This document shows positions 43,348 to 52,272 of a stretch of DNA of 64,000 nucleotides, in pieces. Under the pieces are notes generated by a model that saw only the letters and a program-made list of their open reading frames with translations, was not told where the DNA came from and ran no database searches. A program made the position numbers and the translations under genes. The stretch is from Bradyrhizobium sp. CIAT3101 (GTDB taxonomy: Bacteria > Pseudomonadota > Alphaproteobacteria > Rhizobiales > Xanthobacteraceae). The DNA lies in contig NZ_CP121634.1 of assembly GCF_029714945.1 (NCBI RefSeq), positions 5,663,001 through 5,727,000 on the forward strand, written 5' to 3'. Numbering within the stretch: position 1 is the stretch's first letter; each line of letters opens with the position of its first letter.

Positions 43348-44547
43348 ATGACGACACTCAACGACGGCATACAAACGCACACTCGTCGAGCAACAGTGCT
43401 GGGCTCACTTGTTTCGAACGTCGCCGTTCGTAGATTCGTTTGGCAAGCGCTCGCTGCGCTCGCCTTGTTTGGAGCTGTCTTCTGGCTCGCCGGAAATCTC
43501 CACCACAATCTTGCAGCGCGCAACATCTCATCAGGATTCGGCTTCCTTACTCGCGAAGCGGGTTTGCCTATTGCCGAACACTTGATCGCTTACACCCCGG
43601 CAGACAGCTATTTCCGCGCGCTTCTCGTAGGAACCCTGAATACGCTGTCGGTCGCGTTCTGGAGCATCATCCTTGCGACCATTCTCGGCACCGCAATCGG
43701 TGTCGCACGCACTTCGAAGAACTGGCTGCTCGCCAAGCTTTCTTCCATTTACGTCGATCTATTCCGGGACGTTCCGCTCCTGCTCCAGCTCTTTCTTTGG
43801 TACACCATCCTCCAGAAGCTACCGCCCGTTCGGCAGGCTCTAAATCCCGTCGCCGGCGTTTTTCTGTCGAATCGCGGATTGAGCTTTCCCGTCGTGGATT
43901 GGCAAGCCGCGCATGGTTGGACACTGGTCGCCTTTGTTCTCGGCCTTCTGGCAACGACGCTGTACGCAAAGAGAACGTCCCGCAAGCAACTGGATGATGG
44001 CCGCGCAAGGTCGTTCTGGCCGATAGCCATCACCCTTCTGGTCGCCATCCCGTTCGTCGTCGGATTCTCGCTCGGCGCATCTGTGACTCTCGATATGCCT
44101 CAGCCGAAAGGCTTCAATATTCGCGGCGGCGCGACCGTTTCCCCCGAATTCTTCGCACTTCTCGTCGGTCTCGTCGTTTACAATGCCGCGTTCATCGCCG
44201 AAATCGTCCGATCGGGACTGGAATCGGTAGGCCGCGGGCAGCACGAAGCGGCTCGCGCCCTCGGGCTCCATCCGAAACACATTCTGACTTGGATCGTATT
44301 TCCGCAGGCCTTGCGCGTCATTGTGCCTCCGTTGACCAGCCAATATCTCAATGTGACCAAAGGCTCCTCCCTCGCCGTCGCGATCGGCTACCAGGACATT
44401 GTGTCCGTCGCGACAACCTCGATGAATCAGACAGGCCAGTCCATCGAGCTCGTGGGCGTCATCATGGGCGTCTATTTAACGATCAGTCTTTCTATCAGTC
44501 TTCTGATGAACATCTACAACGCCCGTGTGGCTTTGGTGGAGCGCTGA
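43348..44547 (+). CDS. aapQ: General amino-acid ABC permease AapQ
   Basis: A 399-residue inner-membrane permease with the AapQ-specific N-terminal periplasmic insert (NLHHNLAARNISSGFGFLTREAGLPIAEHLIAYTPADSYFRALLVG) and the permease core with YVDLFRDVPLLLQLFLWY and the EAA loop GRGQHEAARALGLHPKHILTWIVFPQALRVIVPP. The ATG at 43348 fits the family start; the frame is open earlier but overlaps AapJ. Together with the next gene it forms the channel. Confidence 0.9.
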   Translation: MTTLNDGIQTHTRRATVLGSLVSNVAVRRFVWQALAALALFGAVFWLAGNLHHNLAARNISSGFGFLTREAGLPIAEHLIAYTPADSYFRALLVGTLNTLSVAFWSIILATILGTAIGVARTSKNWLLAKLSSIYVDLFRDVPLLLQLFLWYTILQKLPPVRQALNPVAGVFLSNRGLSFPVVDWQAAHGWTLVAFVLGLLATTLYAKRTSRKQLDDGRARSFWPIAITLLVAIPFVVGFSLGASVTLDMPQPKGFNIRGGATVSPEFFALLVGLVVYNAAFIAEIVRSGLESVGRGQHEAARALGLHPKHILTWIVFPQALRVIVPPLTSQYLNVTKGSSLAVAIGYQDIVSVATTSMNQTGQSIELVGVIMGVYLTISLSISLLMNIYNARVALVER

Positions 44548-44549
44548 CC

Positions 44550-45689
44550 ATGGTTGCTTTGGTTGAACACATCGTCAATCCGACGCTCATTGAAGCGCGC
44601 GAACGCCCGGAATTGATCGGTGGCGGCTTCTTCGCTTGGGCGCGGGAGAACCTCTTCTACTCGTGGCCTTCCTCGCTCACGACACTGGTCTTGCTGGTGG
44701 CCATGGCGAAGTTCGGAATCTCGCTGTTCCAATGGGCTTTTCTTGACGCCGTGTGGCATGTTCCAGCCGGTCCACAGGGCCCCATTACCGATAGCTGTAG
44801 AGCGCTGGGAAGTGGAGCTTGCTGGGCAGTAATCCGGGAGAAGCACCGCTTCATCCTGTTCGGTACATACCCCTTCGAGCAGCATTGGCGGCCGGCGATC
44901 GTCATTGCCCTTTTCGTTGGATTGTTTGTCGTGTCTGCGATGAAGCGATTCTGGCGCATCGAACTCGCAGCACTGTGGGGCCTCACCCTCCTCCTGATAG
45001 GACTGCTCATGTGGGGCGGCGTATTCGGGCTCACATTCGTCTCCCAGGCGAACTGGGGCGGCCTGGCGCTTACGCTTATCATTGCGACCATCGGAGTCGC
45101 GATCGCGTTTCCGTTGTCAGTCTTCGTAGCCCTTGGCCGACGCTCGGATCTCCCATTCATCAAGTGGCTCTGCGTGGCCTACGTCGAAGTCATTCGCGGC
45201 GTCCCTCTGATCACCCTTCTTTTCATGGCAAGTGTCATGTTTCCGCTGTTGATGCCCGAAGGCGTCAATCTCGACAAACTTGTGCGAGCCCAGATCGCCA
45301 TCATCCTCTTCTTCGCTGCGTATCTGGCGGAAGTCGTGCGCGGCGGCCTGCAAGCGCTTCCGAAAGGGCAGTACGAGGCCGCGTATGTATTGGGGCTTTC
45401 CTATTGGCAGAGTTCAAGGCGGATTGTGCTTCCGCAAGCCTTGCGGACAGTCATTCCGCCGCTCGTCAACAACTTCATCGGCTTTTTCAAGGACACCTCT
45501 CTGGTCCTGATCATCGGCCTATACGACCTTCTGCACTCGGCACAGGTCGCCGTTGCCGAACCGGCCTGGCAGGGATTTGGCGTGGAGACCTACATCTTTG
45601 CCGGCCTGATCTACTTTGTCTTCTGCTTTGCAATGTCGCGATACAGCCAATGGCTGGAATTCGGCCTCAGCATGCAAAGACACCGCTGA
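44550..45689 (+). CDS. aapM: General amino-acid ABC permease AapM
   Basis: A 379-residue partner permease of AapQ. The N-terminal extension (ARENLFYSWPSSLTTLVLLVA, GSGACWAVIREKHRFILFGTYPFEQHWRP) is characteristic of AapM, followed by the core YVEVIRGVPLITLLFMASVMFP and the EAA loop LPKGQYEAAYVLGLSYWQSSRRIVLPQALR. It starts 2 bases after AapQ ends, indicating coupled translation. Confidence 0.9.
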   Translation: MVALVEHIVNPTLIEARERPELIGGGFFAWARENLFYSWPSSLTTLVLLVAMAKFGISLFQWAFLDAVWHVPAGPQGPITDSCRALGSGACWAVIREKHRFILFGTYPFEQHWRPAIVIALFVGLFVVSAMKRFWRIELAALWGLTLLLIGLLMWGGVFGLTFVSQANWGGLALTLIIATIGVAIAFPLSVFVALGRRSDLPFIKWLCVAYVEVIRGVPLITLLFMASVMFPLLMPEGVNLDKLVRAQIAIILFFAAYLAEVVRGGLQALPKGQYEAAYVLGLSYWQSSRRIVLPQALRTVIPPLVNNFIGFFKDTSLVLIIGLYDLLHSAQVAVAEPAWQGFGVETYIFAGLIYFVFCFAMSRYSQWLEFGLSMQRHR

Positions 45690-45761
45690 TCATTGATCAC
45701 CCAAAAGGCATCTTGATCGTCATCCACGCGCAAGAGCCAGATACGAGGAAAGGGACTTCAA

Positions 45762-46541
45762 GTGATCCAACCAGTGATCGCCGAAACTGACCCGACAACG
45801 AAGGCAACTGCCGTTTCGATACAGAAGGTCAACAAGTGGTACGGCAGCTTGCACGTACTTCGCGACGTCGATCTCGATGTGGCGGCCGGCGAACGAGTCG
45901 TGATCTGCGGTCCTTCAGGCTCGGGGAAGTCCACGCTTATCCGCTGTATCAACAATCTTGAGGAACATCAGCAGGGCACGATTGTCGTGGACGGCATACA
46001 GGTCGACCACAACATCGCCCATCTGGATGCCGTTCGCCGGGAGGTCGGGATGGTGTTCCAAAGCTTCAATTTATTCCCGCATCTGACCGTTCTCGAAAAC
46101 TGCACGATTGCACCTATGCTCGTGCGCGGCGTCGCTCGTGCAGACGCCGATGCGCAAGCTAGAGCCTACCTGGAGCGCGTCCGCATTCCCGATCAAGCCA
46201 ATAAGTTCCCGGGACAACTTTCGGGCGGACAGCAACAGCGCGTCGCCATCGCCCGCGCCCTATGCATGAAGCCCAAGATCATGCTGTTCGACGAACCAAC
46301 GTCGGCTCTCGATCCGGAGATGGTCAAAGAGGTGCTCGATACGATGGTTTCGCTCGCCAGGGATGGCATGACGATGATTTGCGTCACCCATGAAATGGGA
46401 TTTGCTCGCGAAGTAGCCGATCGCGTCGTGTTCATGGACCATGGCCAGATCGTCGAATCCGGAAGTCCGCAGGCGGTGTTTGGCCAACCAAAGAGCGATC
46501 GGCTCAAGCTATTCTTAGGTCAAGTTCTTAGACAACACTGA
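45762..46541 (+). CDS. aapP: General amino-acid ABC ATPase AapP
   Basis: A 259-residue ATPase of the polar amino-acid family (AapP/GlnQ), with Walker [11 protein letters not shown]-loop [13 protein letters not shown], signature LSGGQQQR, Walker [13 protein letters not shown] and H-loop [11 protein letters not shown]. It starts with GTG at 45762, with AAGGGA 6 bases upstream. It completes the AapQMP transporter. A second binding-protein gene follows 250 bases later; a short inverted repeat (46558-46573) lies in that gap. Confidence 0.92.
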   Translation: MIQPVIAETDPTTKATAVSIQKVNKWYGSLHVLRDVDLDVAAGERVVICGPSGSGKSTLIRCINNLEEHQQGTIVVDGIQVDHNIAHLDAVRREVGMVFQSFNLFPHLTVLENCTIAPMLVRGVARADADAQARAYLERVRIPDQANKFPGQLSGGQQQRVAIARALCMKPKIMLFDEPTSALDPEMVKEVLDTMVSLARDGMTMICVTHEMGFAREVADRVVFMDHGQIVESGSPQAVFGQPKSDRLKLFLGQVLRQH

Positions 46542-46791
46542 TCTTTCGATGTGCCAACTCGGGAAATTCCGAGCCGATGGATCGATTGACAGAGCGGGAG
46601 GCTGCGGTTCGCCGAGGGGCTGGTCCCGGAGGCGGCTCTAGGGATGGATGGCAATGACTCCTGCGATTGACGCAACTCGCCCAATCGAAAGACGTCCCGT
46701 CGCCCAGCCAGCACAGATCCCGTCCTAAGATGAAGAGACCGGGAAAGATCAACGCGAGCAACCACACTGCCTTTTAAGGAGGACTACACTC

Positions 46792-47889
46792 ATGCGACAT
46801 TCGGATTTGTACTGTTCGACGCTCGCGAAACGCCACGACATGTTGCGCCGTGCCCTGCGTACGACGATCTGCGCAGCAGCGTTCGCGATCGCGCCGTTGG
46901 CCGCTCAAGCTCAGGCACAGAACTCCCCCGCAGCGACCAGTACGGTAGACACGCTCGGTGCCATCAGGGCCCGCGGATATCTGATCTGTGGCATCTCGGG
47001 GGACAAGCCCGGCTTTAGTTTCGCCGACAGCAAGGGCGTCATGCAGGGGCTCGATGTTGATCTCTGCCGTTCCGTCGCAGCCGCAATCTTCGGCGATCCC
47101 GCGAAGGCGCGCTTCACTTCTTTGACTAGTCTTACACGCTTCCCCGCACTGCAGTCTGGCGAAGTCGACCTCATTGCGCGATATACGACTTGGACTCTCA
47201 CTCGTGAGGCCAGTCTCGGTCTGGAGGTCGCTGCAGTCTACTTCTATGATGGCCAAGGTTTTCTCGTAAAGAAAAGCATTGGCGCAAAAAGCGCGCTGGA
47301 TCTCAACGGCGCATCCGTCTGTGTGGAGCCTGGCTCGACCGGCGAGGTGAACCTCGTCGACTATTTTCGAGCCAATAAGCTTGAACTAAAACCTGTTGTC
47401 ATTGAGAAGCTAGAACAGATCCGCGACGCGCTGATGAGCGACCGCTGCGACGCCTACACGAACGATAGTGCGCAACTGGGTTCGTTCAAGGCGACGCTGG
47501 GTCCCGCGGGCGACAACTATGTCGTGCTCCCCGAAATCATCTCGAAAGAGCCTCTCGGACTCTTCGTCCGCAAAGGTGACCAACGCTTTTTCGACATCGT
47601 CCGATGGACACATGTCGCGCTGCTCACCGCCGAGGAGTTCGGCATTACCCAATCAAATGTAGAGACGTTCCGTAAGAGCGCTAATCCCCAAATTCAGCGT
47701 TTCATGGGCGAGACGAACGATCTCGGTGCGACTTTGGGCTTGGACACCCAGTGGGCTGTGAACGCAGTTAAGGCGGTCGGCAACTTCGCCGAGATCTGGG
47801 ATCGCAATATTGTACCACTGGGCATTCCCCGCGGCATCAACCGCCTCGTGAAAGATGGCGGCGCGCAATACGCCCCGCCGATGCGTTGA
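46792..47889 (+). CDS. aapJ: Second AapJ-type amino-acid binding protein
   Basis: A 365-residue AapJ-type binding protein, paralogous to the one at 42146: they share VDTLGAI-ARGY-ICG, GFSF-DSKGVMQGLD, FTSLTSLTRFPALQSGEVD and YAPPMR. A very strong Shine-Dalgarno sequence, AAGGAGG, lies just before the start, so this copy may be more highly expressed. The signal peptide is around [17 protein letters not shown]. Having its own gap upstream, it may have a separate promoter. It likely widens the ligand range of AapQMP. Confidence 0.88.
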   Translation: MRHSDLYCSTLAKRHDMLRRALRTTICAAAFAIAPLAAQAQAQNSPAATSTVDTLGAIRARGYLICGISGDKPGFSFADSKGVMQGLDVDLCRSVAAAIFGDPAKARFTSLTSLTRFPALQSGEVDLIARYTTWTLTREASLGLEVAAVYFYDGQGFLVKKSIGAKSALDLNGASVCVEPGSTGEVNLVDYFRANKLELKPVVIEKLEQIRDALMSDRCDAYTNDSAQLGSFKATLGPAGDNYVVLPEIISKEPLGLFVRKGDQRFFDIVRWTHVALLTAEEFGITQSNVETFRKSANPQIQRFMGETNDLGATLGLDTQWAVNAVKAVGNFAEIWDRNIVPLGIPRGINRLVKDGGAQYAPPMR

Positions 47890-47920
47890 TCTCAACGAGA
47901 TGCATTTCACGATGATCGCT

Positions 47921-47944
47921 TTCCGGGTGGATCTCCACCCGGAA
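47921..47944 (+). promoter_or_regulatory. Perfect hairpin after the second binding-protein gene
   Basis: TTCCGGGTGG (47921-47930) and CCACCCGGAA (47935-47944) form a perfect 10-base stem with the loop ATCT, 31 bases after the stop. No T run follows. It is either a leaky terminator or an mRNA-stabilising hairpin, separating the binding protein from the M20 amidohydrolase gene. Confidence 0.6.
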
Positions 47945-48011
47945 TACCTCTCGGCGGTGATCCAACGCAGGTCTCAACACGTATGCACGCACATTCCAAG
48001 GAGGCAAGCCA

Positions 48012-49169
48012 ATGACCGACTTCGCGACGCTGGACCGCGAAATGACGGAGTGGAGACGGGATCTCCACCGGCATCCAGAATTCGGGTTCGAGGAGCGCCG
48101 CACTGCAGCTTTCGTGGCAGCAAAGCTCCGCGAATTTGGTTTAGACGACGTTACTGAGGGGGTCGGCGGTACGGGAGTGATTGGCACGCTGAGGCGCGGA
48201 ACGGGCAATCGCTGCATCGCGCTGCGCGCCGACATGGACGCACTACGCATCTCTGAGCAAGGAGAGATTGGTCATCGGTCACTCAATCCCGGTGTTATGC
48301 ACGCGTGCGGTCATGATGGTCATACCGCGATGCTTCTTGGCGCCGCCAAGCTTCTGTCCGAAGAAGGTGGGTTCGATGGCACCGTGCGTTTTGTCTTCCA
48401 ACCCGCCGAGGAATGGGGTCGAGGGGCACTCGCGATGCTCGACAACGGTTTGATGGAACGGTTTCCGTTTGAGGAAATTTATGGCCTCCATAATATGCCA
48501 GGTCTTGCGGTCGGCCACGTGCAAACCCGTGTTGGGCCCATCATGTCGGCAGAGGACAACTTCGAAATTGTACTGAAGGGCATCGGCAGCCACGCCGCCC
48601 GTCCTCATCATGGCAAGGAGACCCTTGTGGCCGCGTGCGCGACCGTCATGAATATTCAGTCGATAGTGTCGCGGCGGCTGAGCCCGACCGATATCGGTGT
48701 TGTCTCGGTGACCGAGCTCATTACCGACGGCACCCGGAACGTGCTGCCAGGACTAGCACGAATCCTGGGCGATGCACGCAGCTTCCGCCCCGAAGTCAGC
48801 GCGGAGATCGAGGCCCAGATGCGTGCGATTGCTGAAGGAACCGCCCGCACCTACAATCTTTCCGTCGAGGTTACATATACGCGCGAGTTTGTGCCGCTCC
48901 TGAACGACCCTGCCCTCGTCGAGGAAGCGTTTGCTGCTGCACATACCGTCGCTCCGCCAGAGAATGTCGCGACCGCGCATGAACCTATGACTGGATCGGA
49001 AGACTTCGCACGGTTTCTGGCGCACGTGCCGGGCTGCTTTCTGTTCATAGGCAATGGCACGAGCTCTGCTCCCTTGCACAACCCAAGCTACGACTTCAAC
49101 GACGAGGCGCTTCTTACCGGCACCAAGCTCCATGTCGCAATCACGCGGCGTCGACTACCAGAGGCATGA
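48012..49169 (+). CDS. M20 amidohydrolase (hippurate hydrolase/aminoacylase-like)
   Basis: A 385-residue M20D-type amidohydrolase. Landmarks are DLHRHPEFGFEE, RADMDALRI, the metal-binding HACGHDGHTA, VFQPAEEWGRGA with the catalytic Glu pair, GLHNMPGLAVG, SHAARPHHG and MTGSEDFARF. These enzymes split N-acyl amino acids such as N-acetyl or N-benzoyl (hippurate) forms, in the cytoplasm. Following the amino-acid transporter, it is a second deacylase of the cluster beside the M20 enzyme at 40609, and the AmaB-like enzyme follows. Confidence 0.88.
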   Translation: MTDFATLDREMTEWRRDLHRHPEFGFEERRTAAFVAAKLREFGLDDVTEGVGGTGVIGTLRRGTGNRCIALRADMDALRISEQGEIGHRSLNPGVMHACGHDGHTAMLLGAAKLLSEEGGFDGTVRFVFQPAEEWGRGALAMLDNGLMERFPFEEIYGLHNMPGLAVGHVQTRVGPIMSAEDNFEIVLKGIGSHAARPHHGKETLVAACATVMNIQSIVSRRLSPTDIGVVSVTELITDGTRNVLPGLARILGDARSFRPEVSAEIEAQMRAIAEGTARTYNLSVEVTYTREFVPLLNDPALVEEAFAAAHTVAPPENVATAHEPMTGSEDFARFLAHVPGCFLFIGNGTSSAPLHNPSYDFNDEALLTGTKLHVAITRRRLPEA

Positions 49170-49256
49170 CGAACGATCAGATCTGACGATCAAAACGGGT
49201 CGCAGCAGCTGACAAACCAGCCTGAAGGCGGCCTCATGGAAGGTGGAAGGGTGGCA

Positions 49257-50477
49257 ATGACTATTGCGATTGACGCAGCTCGCCTGATCGAGCGTATCGA
49301 AGAACTGGGCGGGATCGGCCGAGACGAAGCCGGTCGCCTCTGCCGTGTTGCCGGCACCGATGCCGACCGCGAGGGGCGAGACCTTCTTTGTGAATGGTTG
49401 AAGCAGGCGGGCTTGCGGATCGAAGTCGACCGCATTGGTAACATCTATGGCATCTGGGAGCCGGAAGATGCTTCAGGTGAGCCGGTCGTAATGGGATCCC
49501 ATATCGATACGGTCATCGATGCCGGCATCTACGATGGCTGCTTTGGCGTGCTGGCGGGATTGGCAGTGATCGAAGCAATGCAGCAAGCGAGCCTTCGACC
49601 GGCCCGGCCTCTCGCCGTAGTCGCCTACACCAATGAAGAGGGCGTACGCTTCGCTCCTGACATGATGGGCAGCCTCGTCGCGGCAGGGGGACTCGCTACC
49701 GACGATGCTCTGGCTGCCATCGGGACCGACGGAACCACCCTTGGTGCGGAGCTTGCTCGCATCGGCTACGCCGGATCCCGAGAACCGGGATTCCTACGAC
49801 CCCATGCTTACGTCGAACTTCACATAGAACAAGGCCCTGTCTTGGAAGCCGAAGGCCTGCCTATCGGTGCCGTCGAAAATCTCCAGGGCATTTCGTGGCA
49901 GAGGGTGTCAATAGCGGGCACGGCAAACCACGCAGGAACCACGCCCATGGTGATGCGTCGCGATGCAGGTGTTGCAGCGGGACGAGTTATCGCCTTCCTT
50001 GATGACCTGGCGCGAAGAACGCAGGACGCCGTGGCGACGGTCGGCACCATCCGGTTCGAACCGAACGCGATCAATGTGATTCCTTCAGCCGCTGTCTTCA
50101 CTGTCGACTTAAGGAATCCCGACGAGGATCGGCTGAGATCTCAGGAGGCGGCGCTTCAGAGGTTCTTGGACGGACTTGTCGTCGAAGGCTATGAGGTAAA
50201 GACCGAGCGTTTGGCTCGCTTTAAGCCGGTGATATTCGCGCCTGAAATTGTGAGCGCCGTTGAGGAGTCCGCTGGCCAGCGGCAGCTGCTCTGCCGGCGA
50301 ATGACGTCAGGCGCAGGTCATGACGCACAAATGATCGCGCGAGTTGCCCCGGCGGCAATGATATTCGTGCCGTCAAAGGACGGGATTAGTCATAACCCCG
50401 CAGAGTTCACGGCCGATCATGAGCTGATCGCGGGCGCTAACGTCCTTCTCGACGTCGCGAGGAAGCTGAGCCAATGA
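49257..50477 (+). CDS. AmaB/N-carbamoyl-L-amino-acid hydrolase-like zinc enzyme
   Basis: A 406-residue M20-related zinc hydrolase of the hydantoinase/carbamoylase (AmaB, HyuC) and allantoate amidohydrolase family. Landmarks are VMGSHIDTVIDAGIYDGCFGVLAGL, YTNEEGVRFAPDMMGS, VELHIEQGPVLE, ANHAGTTPM, TSGAGHDAQMIARVAP and SHNPAEFT. It removes a carbamoyl or related group from an amino acid. The ATG at 49257 has GGAAGG upstream; an ATG at 49236 would add 7 residues. It sits between the amidohydrolase and the diaminopropionate lyase genes. Confidence 0.88.
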   Translation: MTIAIDAARLIERIEELGGIGRDEAGRLCRVAGTDADREGRDLLCEWLKQAGLRIEVDRIGNIYGIWEPEDASGEPVVMGSHIDTVIDAGIYDGCFGVLAGLAVIEAMQQASLRPARPLAVVAYTNEEGVRFAPDMMGSLVAAGGLATDDALAAIGTDGTTLGAELARIGYAGSREPGFLRPHAYVELHIEQGPVLEAEGLPIGAVENLQGISWQRVSIAGTANHAGTTPMVMRRDAGVAAGRVIAFLDDLARRTQDAVATVGTIRFEPNAINVIPSAAVFTVDLRNPDEDRLRSQEAALQRFLDGLVVEGYEVKTERLARFKPVIFAPEIVSAVEESAGQRQLLCRRMTSGAGHDAQMIARVAPAAMIFVPSKDGISHNPAEFTADHELIAGANVLLDVARKLSQ

Positions 50478-50648
50478 GTAGTACGGCTCAACGCTTGACC
50501 CGACGCACGCATCGAACATCGCCAACGCGAAACGCTCATTTGACGGGGTGAGCGAGAGGGAAATCTGCGATATCCGGCTGAAATTGCAGCGCCGTGATCG
50601 CATTGAGGACGGTATCTATGATGAACTCGCTCAACGGAAGATGACGCC

Positions 50649-51854
50649 ATGTTGCTCCGCAATACTCTCAGTGAATATCGTTCTGCACTCGATCCTTCCG
50701 ATGCCGACGCTCTCGGCATTGAGGCGGCTCAAGCGGTGGAGCGCTTTCTTCAACATCGAGAGGGGGCGACCCCGACCCCACTGGTTTCACTTCCGGCTCT
50801 TGCGCGTCGCTTGGGTGTCGAGTCCATATACCTCAAGGACGAGGGACACCGCCTTGGTCTCGGCAGCTTCAAAGCGCTCGGAGGAGCTTATGCCGTCATC
50901 CAGCTTGTCCTCGAGTTGGCGTCGAAACAACTCGGCCGTCCGGTCGACGTTTCCGAGTGGCGCTCACCTGAGGTGGCCGCAGTCGCCGCGGGACTAACGG
51001 TGACCTGTGCTACGGACGGCAACCACGGCCGGTCGGTCGCACAAGGCGCCCAACTGGTTGGCGCAAACTGCGTCATCTTTGTCCATGCGGGCGTTAGTGA
51101 GGAGCGATGCCGAGCTATCGCCCGCTATGGTGCTCGCATCGAGCGCGTTGAGGGCAACTACGATGATTCCGTTGCGACGGCTTCGAGTGTCGCCAACGAG
51201 CGGGGCTGGATCGTGGTTTCCGACACATCGTGGCCTGGTTACGAACGCATCCCGCACCTTGTCATGCAGGGCTATACAGCGCTACTGCGTGAGGCGCTTG
51301 CCGCACTACCCAAACCTCCAACTCATGTGTTTATTCAGGCTGGCGTCGGCGGAATTGCCGCAGCGGTTGCCGCACATTTTGCGCTCGTCTTCGGAAATGA
51401 CAGACCCTTCCTTACTGTGGTGGACCCGTCGCGAGCCGCCTGCCTTTTTGAGAGTGCCAAGGCCGGCCACATCATAAAGATTCCGCATGACAAGCCGACG
51501 GTCATGGCGATGCTCGAATGCTACGAGCCATCCCTGGTTGCCTGGCGAATCCTCTCCCGCGTTGCCGATGCTTTCATGACCGTTGAGGACGACGAGGCGA
51601 TCGCGATGATGAAGGATCTCGCCTATCCCATTGACGGCGATCCGGCGATCGTCGCCGGCGAGAGCGGCGGCGTCGGTCTCGCTGGATTGGCAAAGGTGGC
51701 GGGTGATCCGGCGCTACGTGCGGAAATCGGACTCGGCCCAGATGCGAGTGTCTTCCTGATCAATACCGAGGGCGCGACTGATCCGGTCCTTTATGGGAGG
51801 ATCGTGGGCATTCCGCCTGAGGACGTAACAGCAAGCGTTCCGAGGAAGACTTGA
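50649..51854 (+). CDS. Diaminopropionate ammonia-lyase
   Basis: A 401-residue PLP enzyme of fold type II, matching diaminopropionate ammonia-lyase, which converts 2,3-diaminopropionate to pyruvate and two ammonia. The PLP lysine is Lys75 in GLGSFKALGG; CATDGNHGRSVA carries the catalytic Asp, and FIQAGVGGIAAAV, VDPSRAACLFESAKAG and GESGGVGLAGL are family-specific. The pattern is that of the E. coli YgeX/DpaL enzyme. The gap before it is 171 bases, so it may have its own promoter. It completes a cluster of uptake, two deacylases and a carbamoylase. Confidence 0.9.
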   Translation: MLLRNTLSEYRSALDPSDADALGIEAAQAVERFLQHREGATPTPLVSLPALARRLGVESIYLKDEGHRLGLGSFKALGGAYAVIQLVLELASKQLGRPVDVSEWRSPEVAAVAAGLTVTCATDGNHGRSVAQGAQLVGANCVIFVHAGVSEERCRAIARYGARIERVEGNYDDSVATASSVANERGWIVVSDTSWPGYERIPHLVMQGYTALLREALAALPKPPTHVFIQAGVGGIAAAVAAHFALVFGNDRPFLTVVDPSRAACLFESAKAGHIIKIPHDKPTVMAMLECYEPSLVAWRILSRVADAFMTVEDDEAIAMMKDLAYPIDGDPAIVAGESGGVGLAGLAKVAGDPALRAEIGLGPDASVFLINTEGATDPVLYGRIVGIPPEDVTASVPRKT

Positions 51855-52246
51855 GGGGCACCGCAGTGAGCCTGGGTATATTGCCATCGCAGTTCAGTCG
51901 GGCCTCGTGTCTTGCTTCGCCTCAATGGGCGCTGCCAAGCCGCCCGCCCCTCTGGTCCGGCACTTCAACGAATTTACGCGGACCTCACATTACCAAAGAA
52001 CGACGATCCACCACGAGAACCAGGTGTGCAGACGCCTCCCGTGCATCCGCTGCGGCCCTTGAACGAGACTCCACGTAGCGATGCCTTCGTATCGGAACTT
52101 CAAACCAATTCTTGGAGATTACGATGCCCTATCTCGAGTTCCCGCTATGCTCGGACGATCAACGCACCCCGCGTTAGCAGCAATCGCTCTGCAATCGCAG
52201 CAATCGCTCTGGGGTGGCGAGGCGACTGGTCGGCTAGATCGCCGCG
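51855..52246. other. 392-base gap with a tiny frame and a shared repeat
   Basis: No established gene lies here. A 17-codon frame (52124-52177, beginning MPYLEFPLCSDD) has GGAG upstream and ends in TAG; it may be a leader peptide or a remnant. Directly after its stop come two copies of AGCAATCGCTCT (52179-52190 and 52199-52210), part of the shared element described at 52175-52272. The gap must also contain the catalase-like gene's promoter. Confidence 0.45.
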
Positions 52247-52272
52247 GTGTCGATCCCAAAACCCCCAACGTT
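52175..52272. repeat. Shared intergenic element, copy A
   Basis: TAGCAGCAATCGCTCT (from 52175) and CCCCAACGTT (52263-52272) both recur, in the same order and 74 rather than 88 bases apart, after the AraC gene at 62217-62300. In copy A the unit AGCAATCGCTCT is doubled. The element follows a TAG stop in both places and precedes the next gene's start. Confidence 0.5.

Noticed and set aside
46558..46573. CTCGG-N6-CCGAG as a terminator after AapP
   Set aside because: The stem is only 5 bases with no T run, too weak to call.
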